From contig CAZFTJ010000004.1 in assembly GCA_964521865.1 (NCBI GenBank), positions 124,001 through 188,000 on the forward strand: a stretch of 64,000 nucleotides of DNA, read 5' to 3'. A model generated the notes under the pieces. That model saw only the letters and a list, made by a program, of their open reading frames with translations, did not search any database and had not been told where the DNA came from. Below, in pieces: positions 34,758-42,917 of the stretch; position 1 is the stretch's first letter, and every line of letters starts with the position of its first letter. The stretch comes from CAYSRJ01 sp964521865. Its GTDB lineage: Bacteria; Spirochaetota; B62-G9; DRHN01. A program made the position numbers and the translations under genes.

Positions 34758-34804
34758 GGTGATTGCACCGGCGGCATTATCCGGATGCGAAGCGTCCGGA
34801 TAAC
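34758..34804 (-). repeat. Dispersed palindromic element, copy B (most complete)
   Basis: The element reads GGTGATTGCACCGGCGGC, then ATTATCCGGATGC, then GAAGCGTCCGGATAAC. Its core is a near-perfect palindrome (TTATCCGGA...TCCGGATAA). Related copies lie at 15905, 19019 (partial) and, in reverse orientation, at 63156 inside a coding sequence. Confidence 0.75.
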
Positions 34805-34970
34805 ATACACGATGGAATTCCAGGATAACCCTGTAGCCATCCTCAATAAAATACAAAGTTACGTTTTTTATTGAACGCACCGGGTGCAATCGGTTCGACA
34901 GGTGCTTCGCAGGCACTGTAAATCGTATGAAATACAAAATTCAAATCAGTTCACAGGGGATACCGATATC

Positions 34971-36398
34971 ATGAAAATGAAGGGTGGTTTTTTACCCAGC
35001 ATTGCAGGCAGGCCTGTGCACAACGTTGAAGAGCTTCCCCTCAAAAAAAAGTTATATATTACACTGAAAAGAGGCGGAAAAGAGTACTCCCCCGTTGTAA
35101 AGCATGGACAGGAAATCGGCTTTGGCGAACCTCTCGCCGAGCTGACAATAGACGGAGGAAAGCTTTCTCTTCCGTCTCCTGCTGCTGGAAAAGTTGCGCT
35201 GGAAGAAAAAGCCGGCGTGCTCGACCGTATAGTTCTGGAAACCGCCGTAAAAGAAGCGAATTCCGCAATTCTAAAAAAGTACGAGCCCCAAAGAATCACA
35301 AGAGAGGAAATACGCTCCAATCTTGCAAGAGCCGGCATCTGGCCTTATTTCTGGAGCTCCAGTACAGGAGAAACACCATCCCTTTTTGACACAGAGCGCC
35401 CCCGCGCAATAATTGTTACTACCGTCCTTGCCGAGCCCTTCCGGGCGAGAGGGAAGGTAATCCTTCAAAGATCGTGGAATCACATAGTCCAGGGTATTAA
35501 GTATCTTCCACGTCTTCAGGCCGACTACGGCACGACGCATATTATTTTAACCGAAAAACGCGACCCGGTTGCGCGCAGGCTCTACTCCGAGCTCGCCGGC
35601 TTCGCATGGCTGAGGTTTCATCCTGTTTCTCTTCTCTATCCAGTTGAAAGCCCTCAGATACTGGAAAAAATGCTCAGAAGAAAAGATCGCTCCTTTAAAA
35701 AAGAAGATACAATCTGGATAATAGACGCCCAAGGAATCGCAGCAATCGGGGCATGCCTTGGAGACGGGATTCCCCTTTACAGGAGGGTCGCTGCACTCGG
35801 AGGACCCGGGCAGCCGGCGCCGCGGCATGTTTCCGTCGGGATTGGAACTCCCGTTAAAGAGCTTACCGGCAACGACTTCAATATAAATACAACTCGCATC
35901 CTCCGCGGAGGGCTTATCAACGGCGAAACGGTTCATCCTGAAACGGATTCGGTCAACTATGATGACGACGCGTTTTTCTTTCTCCCGGAATTGATAGACA
36001 GGGAGTTTCTCAGTTTCCTCAGACCTGGCTTCAAGCGGAGCTCCATTCTCCCCTGTTTTGCCTCTCGGATAACAGGCGCGGCCGACAGCCAGATTACGAC
36101 TTCGTTACGGGGTGAACGGCGCCCCTGTATTGCCTGCGGTCTGTGTGAAAAGGTGTGCCCTTCCGGACTGATGCCGCAGATTCTGCACAGGTATCTGTAC
36201 CGTGAAGCATTTGATGAGGCGGAGGCGGTTGGGCTTGACCTCTGTGCAGAATGCGGGCTCTGCACCTATGTGTGTCCCTCTAAAATCGAGCTGAAGAAGC
36301 AATTTGTAGAGGCCGCGGAGCAGCTTCGTCTGGAGCACGAGGAAGCGAAAGCGAGAGCGCTGGAAACAGCTGCAAATGATCTACAGTCAGGTGAATAA
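34971..36398 (+). CDS. rnfC: NqrA/RnfC hybrid subunit of Rnf/Nqr complex 2
   Basis: This is a 475-residue protein. The N-terminus MKMKGGFLPSIAGRPVHNVE resembles NqrA rather than RnfC. The C-terminal part nevertheless carries two intact RnfC-type [4Fe-4S] motifs, CIACGLCEKVCPSG and CAECGLCTYVCPSK, which NqrA proteins have largely lost. It therefore looks like an evolutionary intermediate or hybrid. I chose the ATG at 34971, where the family alignment begins and a purine-rich AGGGGA lies upstream; the frame stays open 87 bases further. It begins the second six-gene complex locus. As in locus 1 it should be the peripheral subunit that handles the soluble electron carrier. Confidence 0.86.
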   Translation: MKMKGGFLPSIAGRPVHNVEELPLKKKLYITLKRGGKEYSPVVKHGQEIGFGEPLAELTIDGGKLSLPSPAAGKVALEEKAGVLDRIVLETAVKEANSAILKKYEPQRITREEIRSNLARAGIWPYFWSSSTGETPSLFDTERPRAIIVTTVLAEPFRARGKVILQRSWNHIVQGIKYLPRLQADYGTTHIILTEKRDPVARRLYSELAGFAWLRFHPVSLLYPVESPQILEKMLRRKDRSFKKEDTIWIIDAQGIAAIGACLGDGIPLYRRVAALGGPGQPAPRHVSVGIGTPVKELTGNDFNINTTRILRGGLINGETVHPETDSVNYDDDAFFFLPELIDREFLSFLRPGFKRSSILPCFASRITGAADSQITTSLRGERRPCIACGLCEKVCPSGLMPQILHRYLYREAFDEAEAVGLDLCAECGLCTYVCPSKIELKKQFVEAAEQLRLEHEEAKARALETAANDLQSGE

Positions 36399-36401
36399 AA
36401 T

Positions 36402-37490
36402 ATGAAACCCCTCAAGAACACCATGAATAAAATGCGTCCCTTATTCGAAGGCGAAGGGAAACTGCGGCCGTTATACCCTGTATTTGCGGCTTTGGACAGC
36501 TTTTTATTTCTTCCAAAGGTAAAAACAGAAAATGCCCCCTACGGGCGGGACCCGCTCGACGTCAAGAGATACATGTCCCTGGTGGTTACGGCGATTATGC
36601 CATGCTTTCTTGCCGGCCTGTACTTTTTCGGCTGGCGTGTGCTTCTGATGCTGATTGTCTCGTACATTGCCGGAGGGTTTGTCGAGGTGCTTTTTGCCGT
36701 CATACGGAAGGAAGAGATCAATGAGGGCTTTCTGGTAACCGGTTTTATTTTCCCCCTGATCCTGCCGCCGGGCCTGCCGTTCTGGATGGTGGCGGTCGGC
36801 ATCGTATTCGGCGTACTGATCGGAAAAGAGGTATTCGGCGGAACGGGGCGAAACATCTTTAATGCCGCGCTGGTCGGCAGAGGCTTTCTTGCCATCGGCT
36901 ATCCCGCCGCTATGACCAGCTCTTGGGCGGCGCCCGGAGCACTCCCGTGGGGGCATCTGGCAACCGGAATCTCGATAACAGCCCCTGAAGCAGTCACGGC
37001 TGCAACTCCGCTCGTACAGGCGCGGAGCGGAGAGCTGATGGCGCCGTTGAATCTATTTCTCGGGAATATCATGGGGAGCGCTGGCGAAACATCTGCACTT
37101 GCCATACTCTTCGGGGGAAGTTTTCTCCTTCTGGCAGGGGTATCGAACTGGCGAACCGTTCTTGGAATACTGCTGTCGTTTGCAGGACTCGGCGCTGTTT
37201 TAAGAGGCCTGATCCCTGAAATGATACATCCCGTATGGTTCAACCTTCTTTCGGGAGGTATACTGTTCGGCACTTTTTTCATGGCAACAGACCCGGTAAC
37301 AGGGCCTATAACAAGATCGGGCAAGCTCTATTACGGAATACTCATAGGGTCCGTCACTATTCTTATAAGATTCTTTTCAGGGTTCATCGAAGGGGTTACC
37401 TTTGCAATCCTTCTCGGAAACATATTTGCCCCTTTGATAGACGAAGTCGTTATCAGATCCCGGATCAGGAGATATGCCCGTGAAAGATAA
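36402..37490 (+). CDS. rnfD: RnfD/NqrB-like membrane flavoprotein subunit, complex 2
   Basis: This 362-residue polytopic membrane protein is parallel to the copy at 6404. It shares GKEVFGGTGRNIFNAALVGR and FMATDPVTGP. The flavinylation site region is EAVTAATPL (~residues 195-203), with the candidate FMN-bearing Thr before Pro-Leu. Compared with copy 1 it has a longer N-terminal cytoplasmic segment and a longer loop before the flavin site. It starts three bases after the upstream stop and overlaps rnfG by 17 bases. It should bind FMN covalently and form part of the ion path. Confidence 0.9.
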   Translation: MKPLKNTMNKMRPLFEGEGKLRPLYPVFAALDSFLFLPKVKTENAPYGRDPLDVKRYMSLVVTAIMPCFLAGLYFFGWRVLLMLIVSYIAGGFVEVLFAVIRKEEINEGFLVTGFIFPLILPPGLPFWMVAVGIVFGVLIGKEVFGGTGRNIFNAALVGRGFLAIGYPAAMTSSWAAPGALPWGHLATGISITAPEAVTAATPLVQARSGELMAPLNLFLGNIMGSAGETSALAILFGGSFLLLAGVSNWRTVLGILLSFAGLGAVLRGLIPEMIHPVWFNLLSGGILFGTFFMATDPVTGPITRSGKLYYGILIGSVTILIRFFSGFIEGVTFAILLGNIFAPLIDEVVIRSRIRRYARER

Positions 37491-38097
37491 TGTGCGAACA
37501 GTTGTATTTGCCGTCGTACTCGGCATTGTATGCTCGGCAACGCTCGCCGTTGCGAGCACATTCCTCTCCCCGTACAGAAAGGCAAATGAAGAGGCTGAAA
37601 AGGTGCGTAACTACCTAGCGGTGCTCGACATTCCGATTGATGAGAAATGGGATTCAAAGACTTTGCTTGATGTTTATAAAAAGGAAGTACACACACAAAA
37701 ACTGGGTGACTTTACCCTGTATGAAACCAATTCGTCATCCGGCGGCATCATTGCCGTACCGTTCAGCGGTCCCGGTCTCTGGGCGCCTGTTGAAGGGGTT
37801 ATATCTTTCGAATCCGACCTGAAGACGATTCACGGAATTCGGTTTTACAAGCAGGAAGAAACTCCAGGATTGGGCGGTGAAATCGGCTCTCTGTGGTTTC
37901 AGAAGCAATTCAAAGGGAAAAAGATAGTCTCAAAAAACGGCAAACCCGGGTTTCATATCGTAAAGCCGGGAACCCCGGCGGACAGCAATGCTGTGGATGG
38001 AATTACGGGGGCGACCATGACCTCGGAGCGAGTTCAGACAATGCTCGACAGTCTGGCGAAGAAATTATGGAAAGAAAGGGATACCTATGTCCGATGA
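37474..38097 (+). CDS. rnfG: RnfG/NqrC-like FMN-binding subunit, complex 2
   Basis: This is a 207-residue protein with one N-terminal membrane helix (TVVFAVVLGIVCSATLAVAS) and a periplasmic FMN_bind domain. The covalent flavin site is GITGATMTSERV, whose TGATxT form is closer to the NqrC/RnfG consensus than copy 1. EETPGLGGEIG is also conserved. An in-frame GTG six bases further in is an alternative start. It overlaps rnfD and rnfE, as in a normal rnf operon. Confidence 0.9.
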   Translation: MPVKDNVRTVVFAVVLGIVCSATLAVASTFLSPYRKANEEAEKVRNYLAVLDIPIDEKWDSKTLLDVYKKEVHTQKLGDFTLYETNSSSGGIIAVPFSGPGLWAPVEGVISFESDLKTIHGIRFYKQEETPGLGGEIGSLWFQKQFKGKKIVSKNGKPGFHIVKPGTPADSNAVDGITGATMTSERVQTMLDSLAKKLWKERDTYVR

Positions 38098-38755
38098 TTC
38101 TCGAAATAAAAAATCCGGTATCTTTAAAGGGGGCGGATGCAACGGAAAATGTATGGAAACTCTGGGGAATGGCGTCGTAAAAACCAACCCCATAGTGTAT
38201 CAGGTGCTCGGCATATGCTCCGCCCTTGCCGTAACAAGCCGTGTTGAAACCGCGCTGGTCATGGGCGGCGCTTTGATATTTGTCCTTGCCATGTCGAACC
38301 TGATGGTGTCACTTCTGAGGGCATTCATGCCGCGCAGGATCCGAATGATAACCGAGGTAGCGATAATTGCGACATTTGTTATTCTCTTCGATCAATTTCT
38401 CAAGGCCTTTTACTGGGATATGTCCAAACAGCTCGGCCCATACGTTGCGCTCATTATCACAAACTGCATTGTCATGGGGCGCACAGAGGCCTTTGCCTCT
38501 CAGAACCCTCCGTTTCTCTCTGTAATAGACGGCGCTGCAAACGGACTCGGGTATGCAATCATTCTGGCGTGTATTGCGGTTGTGAGAGAATTAATAGGTT
38601 CCGGAACAATTCTCGGCCGCGTTGTTCTTTCAACAAAATGGTACCAGCCCAATTTACTGTTCATACTTGCGCCGGGCGCCTTTTTTACACTCGGCTTACT
38701 GATATGGGTAATAAATGCGGTCAATCCGGCCGGGAAAACGGAGGATGAAAAATGA
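38087..38755 (+). CDS. rnfE: RnfE/NqrD-like membrane subunit, complex 2
   Basis: This 222-residue protein has the six-helix RnfE fold and both membrane cysteines (LGICSALAVTSR and ITNCIVMGRTEAF). Unlike copy 1 it begins with about 30 extra residues that include GGGCNGKCMETLGNG, two cysteines in a short soluble segment. Whether those bind metal is unknown. The upstream rnfG overlaps by 11 bases and rnfA starts four bases before the stop. Confidence 0.9.
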   Translation: MSDDSRNKKSGIFKGGGCNGKCMETLGNGVVKTNPIVYQVLGICSALAVTSRVETALVMGGALIFVLAMSNLMVSLLRAFMPRRIRMITEVAIIATFVILFDQFLKAFYWDMSKQLGPYVALIITNCIVMGRTEAFASQNPPFLSVIDGAANGLGYAIILACIAVVRELIGSGTILGRVVLSTKWYQPNLLFILAPGAFFTLGLLIWVINAVNPAGKTEDEK

Positions 38756-39339
38756 ACCCCACATCAATTATGGTCATTTTCATTGGATCCATTTTTACAA
38801 ACAATATTCTGCTCGCGAGTTTTCTCGGCATGTGCTCCTTTCTGGTATGCTCGAACAGGATAGATACCGCTGTCGGTCTCGGGTCGGCTGTTACCTTCGT
38901 TATGGCATTTACGACCGTTATAAATTACCTCATCTATCACTACCTGCTTATACCGTTGCACCTCGAATTCCTCTCATACATTATTTTTATCGCCGTCATA
39001 GCCGCATTTGTACAGTTTGTCGAGATGTTCGTCGAACGCTTCAGCCCCAAACTGTACTATGCACTCGGTATTTTTCTCCCGCTTATTACGGTGAACTGTG
39101 CAATTCTCGGCGCATCGCTTTTTATGGTCATCAGAAAATACAACCTCGTTCAATCCGTATTTTTCGGCTTCGGAGCAGGTATCGGGTGGGCCCTGGCAAT
39201 TTCACTTCTGGCGGGATTGAGAGAAAAGATGGGGTACTCGAATGTACCCGGTCCGCTGCGCGGTCCGGGCATTGCGATGCTTGTCACCGGTGTAATAGCG
39301 ATGGCATTCATGGGCTTTGCCGGCATGTTGAGCCTGTAG
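38752..39339 (+). CDS. rnfA: RnfA/NqrE-like membrane subunit, complex 2
   Basis: This 195-residue six-helix protein has the same length as copy 1. The paired cysteines are in FLGMCSFLVCSNR (with a third Cys in VCSN) and ITVNCAILGASLF. The C-terminal GPGIAMLVTGVIAMAFMGFAGM matches the family. Together with RnfE it should carry the membrane [2Fe-2S] centre. A short 39-base gap leads to the complete NqrF gene. Confidence 0.9.
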   Translation: MNPTSIMVIFIGSIFTNNILLASFLGMCSFLVCSNRIDTAVGLGSAVTFVMAFTTVINYLIYHYLLIPLHLEFLSYIIFIAVIAAFVQFVEMFVERFSPKLYYALGIFLPLITVNCAILGASLFMVIRKYNLVQSVFFGFGAGIGWALAISLLAGLREKMGYSNVPGPLRGPGIAMLVTGVIAMAFMGFAGMLSL

Positions 39340-39378
39340 AAAGGATGGGGCACATCAAGATTCCGGGGGTAGCTTAAA

Positions 39379-40473
39379 ATGGGCGTTGAATTTTCGGCAG
39401 TAGCTGTTACTGCGGGTATTTTTACCGTGCTCGCCGTCTGGCTTCTTATTTCAGAAAGGTATCTTGCACATTACGGTACCTGCGTGATCAGCGTCAACGG
39501 AGGTTCCACAGTATTCGAGCAGCAGGGTGGAAGCACATTGCTGACCGCTCTCTATAATAACAAGGTATTTATTCCTTCAGCATGCGGCGGAAAAGGCTCC
39601 TGCGGCTACTGTAAGTGTATCGTTCGCAGCGGAGGAGGGCCCATTCTGCCGACGGAAACACCGTTTTTTACCCGCACTGAAATTCGATCCGGTGTTCGTC
39701 TTGCCTGTCAGGTAAAAATCAAGGAAGATATCGAGATTCAAATTCCTGAAGAGCTCCTTGCGGTCAAAGAATACAGGGCAACAGTTGCCTTGATACACGA
39801 ACTGACACACGATATAAAGGAAATCAATTTAGATCTGATCGAGCCGGTTGAAATCGACCATAGACCGGGCCAGTATATACAGATACAGGCGCCGGTCCCG
39901 GATGGACATGTTTTCAGGGCATATTCTATCAGTTCGCCTGTTTATGAAAAAAACAAGGTGCAGCTTATCGTTCGGCTTGTACCGGGAGGTATTGCATCAA
40001 CCTACATACATAACCTTACCGAGGAAGATGAAGTTTTATTTACCGGACCTTACGGCGAATTCAGATTGATAGAGGACCCCGAGGTCGAAGTGGTATGTGT
40101 GGGAGGGGGTGCAGGAATGGCTCCTATTGTAAACATTATATATTCGATATATCATCGATGGCCCGATCGAAAATGCTCCCTCTTCTTCGGATGCCGCACA
40201 ACGAAGGATGTTTTTTATCTCGATCGGTTTGAAGCTCTCGAAAAGGAACATCCCAATTTCAAGGTCATCTACGCACTGTCGGATCCTCTTCAGGAAGATG
40301 AAAAATGGGATGGTGATACCGGTTTCATCCACCTGTCGGTTGAGAAACATCTCGAACCGAATCCTAGATGCCAGGCGTTTCTCTGCGGCCCTCCCCCGAT
40401 GATTGAAGCGGTGACCGAGGTGCTCAAGGACAAAAAATTAAAAGATGAAAATATATTCTATGATAAATTCTAA
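39379..40473 (+). CDS. nqrF: NqrF, NADH-oxidising FAD/[2Fe-2S] subunit, complex 2
   Basis: This is a 364-residue complete NqrF. It has an N-terminal membrane helix (~residues 8-25) and a ferredoxin domain with Cys69, Cys75, Cys78 and Cys110. The FAD domain has FRAYSISSP (RxYS flavin motif), and the NADH domain has GGGAGMAPI and CGPPPM. It lets complex 2 take electrons from NADH directly. Placing it after rnfCDGEA, where RnfB would normally be, makes the complex an Rnf/Nqr hybrid. Comparison with the 149-residue version at 9220 shows the same N-terminal half at matching positions. Slightly shorter than proteobacterial NqrF (~405). Confidence 0.92.
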   Translation: MGVEFSAVAVTAGIFTVLAVWLLISERYLAHYGTCVISVNGGSTVFEQQGGSTLLTALYNNKVFIPSACGGKGSCGYCKCIVRSGGGPILPTETPFFTRTEIRSGVRLACQVKIKEDIEIQIPEELLAVKEYRATVALIHELTHDIKEINLDLIEPVEIDHRPGQYIQIQAPVPDGHVFRAYSISSPVYEKNKVQLIVRLVPGGIASTYIHNLTEEDEVLFTGPYGEFRLIEDPEVEVVCVGGGAGMAPIVNIIYSIYHRWPDRKCSLFFGCRTTKDVFYLDRFEALEKEHPNFKVIYALSDPLQEDEKWDGDTGFIHLSVEKHLEPNPRCQAFLCGPPPMIEAVTEVLKDKKLKDENIFYDKF

Positions 40474-40503
40474 AACAGCCGCTAAAAAGGGAGGTGCTCT
40501 GAT

Positions 40504-40959
40504 ATGGCATATGGTAATATAGGAAACCTGCTGGATAAGGTGCGTGAATACGAAAAGAAGCTCGAAAAGTACTACGCCGCGATCCGCGATGAATCCGAGG
40601 ATAACGGGGTACGGCTTCTCACCTATTATTTCAGCAAACATCGAAATCACCTCTCCAATGCATTAAGCAGTTTTAATTCCGATACAATTGTTCGTATTAA
40701 AAATGTGAAATTGAAGTACGATGTCGGCTTTGACCCTGAGAAATCGTTTCACCTGTTAAAAATTCCGCCCCGCGAGATAAAAGGACGGGAATTACTCAAG
40801 GCTTCGGTTGAATATGATATGGAGCTTATACATCTTTATAAAAAGATACTGGAGCAGCCGCTAGGCCCGGAACCGGCGGCCTTTATCGAAAGCCTTTTAC
40901 GTGTTGAAGAGAAAGATGTGGTCATGATAAAGAAGATGATTGCCATGGATTACTTTTAA
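40504..40959 (+). CDS. Helical, ferritin-like-looking protein of sensory triad 2
   Basis: This 151-residue, charged, alpha-helical protein is the counterpart of the gene at 30828: same length, same position before a kinase, and similar helices (LDKVREYEKKLEKYYA and KASVEYDMELIHLYKKIL). The acidic/histidine residues (E, H in SKHRNHLSNAL) could bind metal as in rubrerythrin-like bundles, but the ligand pattern is incomplete. GGGAGG precedes the ATG. It may sense redox state or a metal and signal to the kinase. The family name and function are unknown to me. Confidence 0.72.
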   Translation: MAYGNIGNLLDKVREYEKKLEKYYAAIRDESEDNGVRLLTYYFSKHRNHLSNALSSFNSDTIVRIKNVKLKYDVGFDPEKSFHLLKIPPREIKGRELLKASVEYDMELIHLYKKILEQPLGPEPAAFIESLLRVEEKDVVMIKKMIAMDYF

Positions 40960-40978
40960 GAAAACACGGTTGGTTGAA

Positions 40979-42415
40979 ATGGCTACGTATGAATTGATGC
41001 CTGGAATTGAAGAGAGTGGGCTGCAGGCTCGGTCAGAAGTTGAGCAGTTTGGAGGAATTGTCCTTTTAAGCAATGCCCGCTGGTTTACGAAAGTAAGATG
41101 GATTGTTATTTGCGTTTTCATTGCTATAGGTCTTGTCGGCAGTCTCATGCCGGCTCGCATTAAAAGTGCTGGACTGAATATCCCGTCTTTCTGGTTTTTT
41201 TATCTCGCTGGTTTTATGATTGCGGCAAATATTATCTTCATCCTGCATACACGCCGTTTACATGAGAAGTCTCCGGGAATTGCCGTTAAACGAAACATAT
41301 GGATTCAGATTACGGCCGACCTCCTTATTGTAACGGTACTGGTTCATCTTGTCGGAAGCACCGATACCTTCATTGCGTTCACCTATCTATTTCATATAGC
41401 GCTCGCCTGTATTTTTTTCCCGCCACGCGGAAGTTTACTCGTTACCTCGCTGGCTGCGATTCTTTACCTTGCCCTCATTGCGCTGGAAGCGTCGGGAATC
41501 TGGCCCTCCACATCGGTACTCATTGAGAGAACAGCTCTGATGCGGAATGACCCGTCGCGTGCCGTGATATTCGCCGTATCGGCAGTTTTCGTCTGGGGTA
41601 TCTTGTGGTACTTTATATCCACTCTTTCAAAAGCGGTGCGCACACGAGACCAGAAGCTCAGTATCGCAAATGAACAGCTCGTGCAGGCAGACCAGGAAAA
41701 AACCCGGCAGGTGCTTGTTACAACGCACGAGCTCAAATCTCCCTTTTCAGGTATCGAGTCGAATATCCAGATATTGAAACTGCAATTCTGGAAAGACACA
41801 CCGGATTCGGTGCGGACAATTATCAATAAAATCGAGGCGCGTGCACGCACCCTTCGGGAAAGGATCAGTGAAATTCTCATGCTCGGTGATTTGAAATCGT
41901 ATACAGTTCCTGAAAAAGAGCTCGAACAGGTCGACCTGAAAGAAGTAATCGAAGATATACTCGGGCTCATTAAAGAAAAGGCAAACAGCAGAGATGTTAC
42001 GGTTGACGCGAGGCTCCCTTCAATCACATTGGCAGGTAATAAACAGCACCTTCATATTCTGTTTTCAAACCTGATATCAAATGCTATTATGTATTCATTC
42101 GAAGGCGGAATCGTCAAGGTGCTCATGAATGGCGGGGGTGAGAACATCGGTATACGTATAATTGACTCAGGTATTGGAATACGTGAAGATGCCCTTCCAC
42201 ATATCTTCGATGAGTACTATAGAACCAGGGAAGGGGCAAAATACAATAAGACCTCGACAGGACTTGGACTTTCAATGGTTAAAGAGATCGTTCATAAATA
42301 CGGGATGAGAATGAAGGTAATCAGTGAGCCGGGAAAGGGCACCACATTCGAGGTGCTCATCCCGAAAAAGAAGGAATTAACTCCTACAGGAGGTTTTGGT
42401 AATGGAAAGAATTGA
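40979..42415 (+). CDS. Membrane sensor histidine kinase (sensory triad 2)
   Basis: This is a 478-residue kinase with a multi-helix membrane sensor (residues ~35-215), a coiled linker (VRTRDQKLSIANEQLVQADQ), HisKA with TTHELKSPFSGI and HATPase_c with NLISNAIMYSF, DSGIGIREDALPHIF and GTGLGLSMV-type STGLGLSMV. The start is uncertain: the frame is open to an ATG at 40940, inside the upstream gene; 40979 avoids the overlap but has a weak ribosome-binding site. It is the counterpart of the kinase at 29427. Its 3' end overlaps the receiver gene start by 14 bases. Confidence 0.88.
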   Translation: MATYELMPGIEESGLQARSEVEQFGGIVLLSNARWFTKVRWIVICVFIAIGLVGSLMPARIKSAGLNIPSFWFFYLAGFMIAANIIFILHTRRLHEKSPGIAVKRNIWIQITADLLIVTVLVHLVGSTDTFIAFTYLFHIALACIFFPPRGSLLVTSLAAILYLALIALEASGIWPSTSVLIERTALMRNDPSRAVIFAVSAVFVWGILWYFISTLSKAVRTRDQKLSIANEQLVQADQEKTRQVLVTTHELKSPFSGIESNIQILKLQFWKDTPDSVRTIINKIEARARTLRERISEILMLGDLKSYTVPEKELEQVDLKEVIEDILGLIKEKANSRDVTVDARLPSITLAGNKQHLHILFSNLISNAIMYSFEGGIVKVLMNGGGENIGIRIIDSGIGIREDALPHIFDEYYRTREGAKYNKTSTGLGLSMVKEIVHKYGMRMKVISEPGKGTTFEVLIPKKKELTPTGGFGNGKN

Positions 42416-42800
42416 GATCATTGATGATGATGAAGAGTTTGCGTCGAACCTTTCGATTATTTTAAAAAATGAAGGATACTCAACGAATATTCGCAACGAT
42501 ACCGAAGGTGCGGTCGAGCAACTGGTACGGGAAAAACCCGACCTGCTGATTCTGGATGTCATGTTTCCAGAGAATCCTGCAGCAGGTTTCGATCTTGCAC
42601 GAAAGATACGGGGTACACACGGAATTGAAAAACTTCCGATTCTACTGCTCACTTCTGTTAATCAGGAATTCCCCATGGATTTTTCTGCAGGAGATATCGA
42701 CCCGGACTGGATGCCGGTACATGATTTCGTGGAAAAACCGGTGAATACGCAAGAGCTTCTGAAAAAAATAAAAAAGCTGCTCTCACATTCATCAGCATAA
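42402..42800 (+). CDS. Receiver-only response regulator (sensory triad 2)
   Basis: This 132-residue CheY-like single receiver has the acidic pair IIDDDEE, the phospho-acceptor in LLILDVMFPENP, Thr-Ser in LLLTSVNQ and Lys in VEKPVNTQELL. No output domain follows. The start at 42402 is fixed by CAGGAGG at 42387-42393. It resembles the receivers at 29087 and 46908 and probably receives phosphate from the kinase immediately upstream. The signal output partner is unknown. Confidence 0.88.
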   Translation: MERIEIIDDDEEFASNLSIILKNEGYSTNIRNDTEGAVEQLVREKPDLLILDVMFPENPAAGFDLARKIRGTHGIEKLPILLLTSVNQEFPMDFSAGDIDPDWMPVHDFVEKPVNTQELLKKIKKLLSHSSA

Positions 42801-42863
42801 ATGGGGAATAATCAACTATAGGAAGCGGTAATGTCTTAAATGATTGAAAAGATACACTATACA

Positions 42864-42901
42864 AAGAATAATATAAATATTATAATATTAATATTATTCT
42901 T
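42864..42901. promoter_or_regulatory. 38-bp AT palindrome upstream of the HoxU-NuoEF-MetVF operon
   Basis: AAGAATAATAT and ATATTATTCTT are perfect 11-bp arms around a further AT-symmetrical centre. It lies 16 bases before the TTG start of the next gene and 63 bases after the receiver gene. It could be an operator, or a weak hairpin acting on the leader or as a terminator of the receiver transcript. Confidence 0.45.
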
Positions 42902-42917
42902 ATATAAAGGATGAAAA

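Larger units (their letters stand above)
34091..34970. other. Repeat-rich 880-bp spacer upstream of energy locus 2
   Basis: No convincing gene is found here. The left two thirds are AT-rich, with several inverted repeats (34391-34438; CTTTTGT...ACAAAAG near 34500-34523). The right third is GC-richer and holds two adjacent hairpins (34718-34756 and 34758-34804). A 74-codon minus-strand ORF (34622-34846) runs across the hairpins and is most likely fortuitous. The promoter of the second rnf operon should lie in this stretch, but I could not assign it with confidence. Confidence 0.6.

Noticed and set aside
34860..34925. Possible tRNA- or SECIS-like fold before rnfC of locus 2
   Set aside because: A GGTTCGA string and a small stem are present, but no cloverleaf or selenocysteine element can be assembled.
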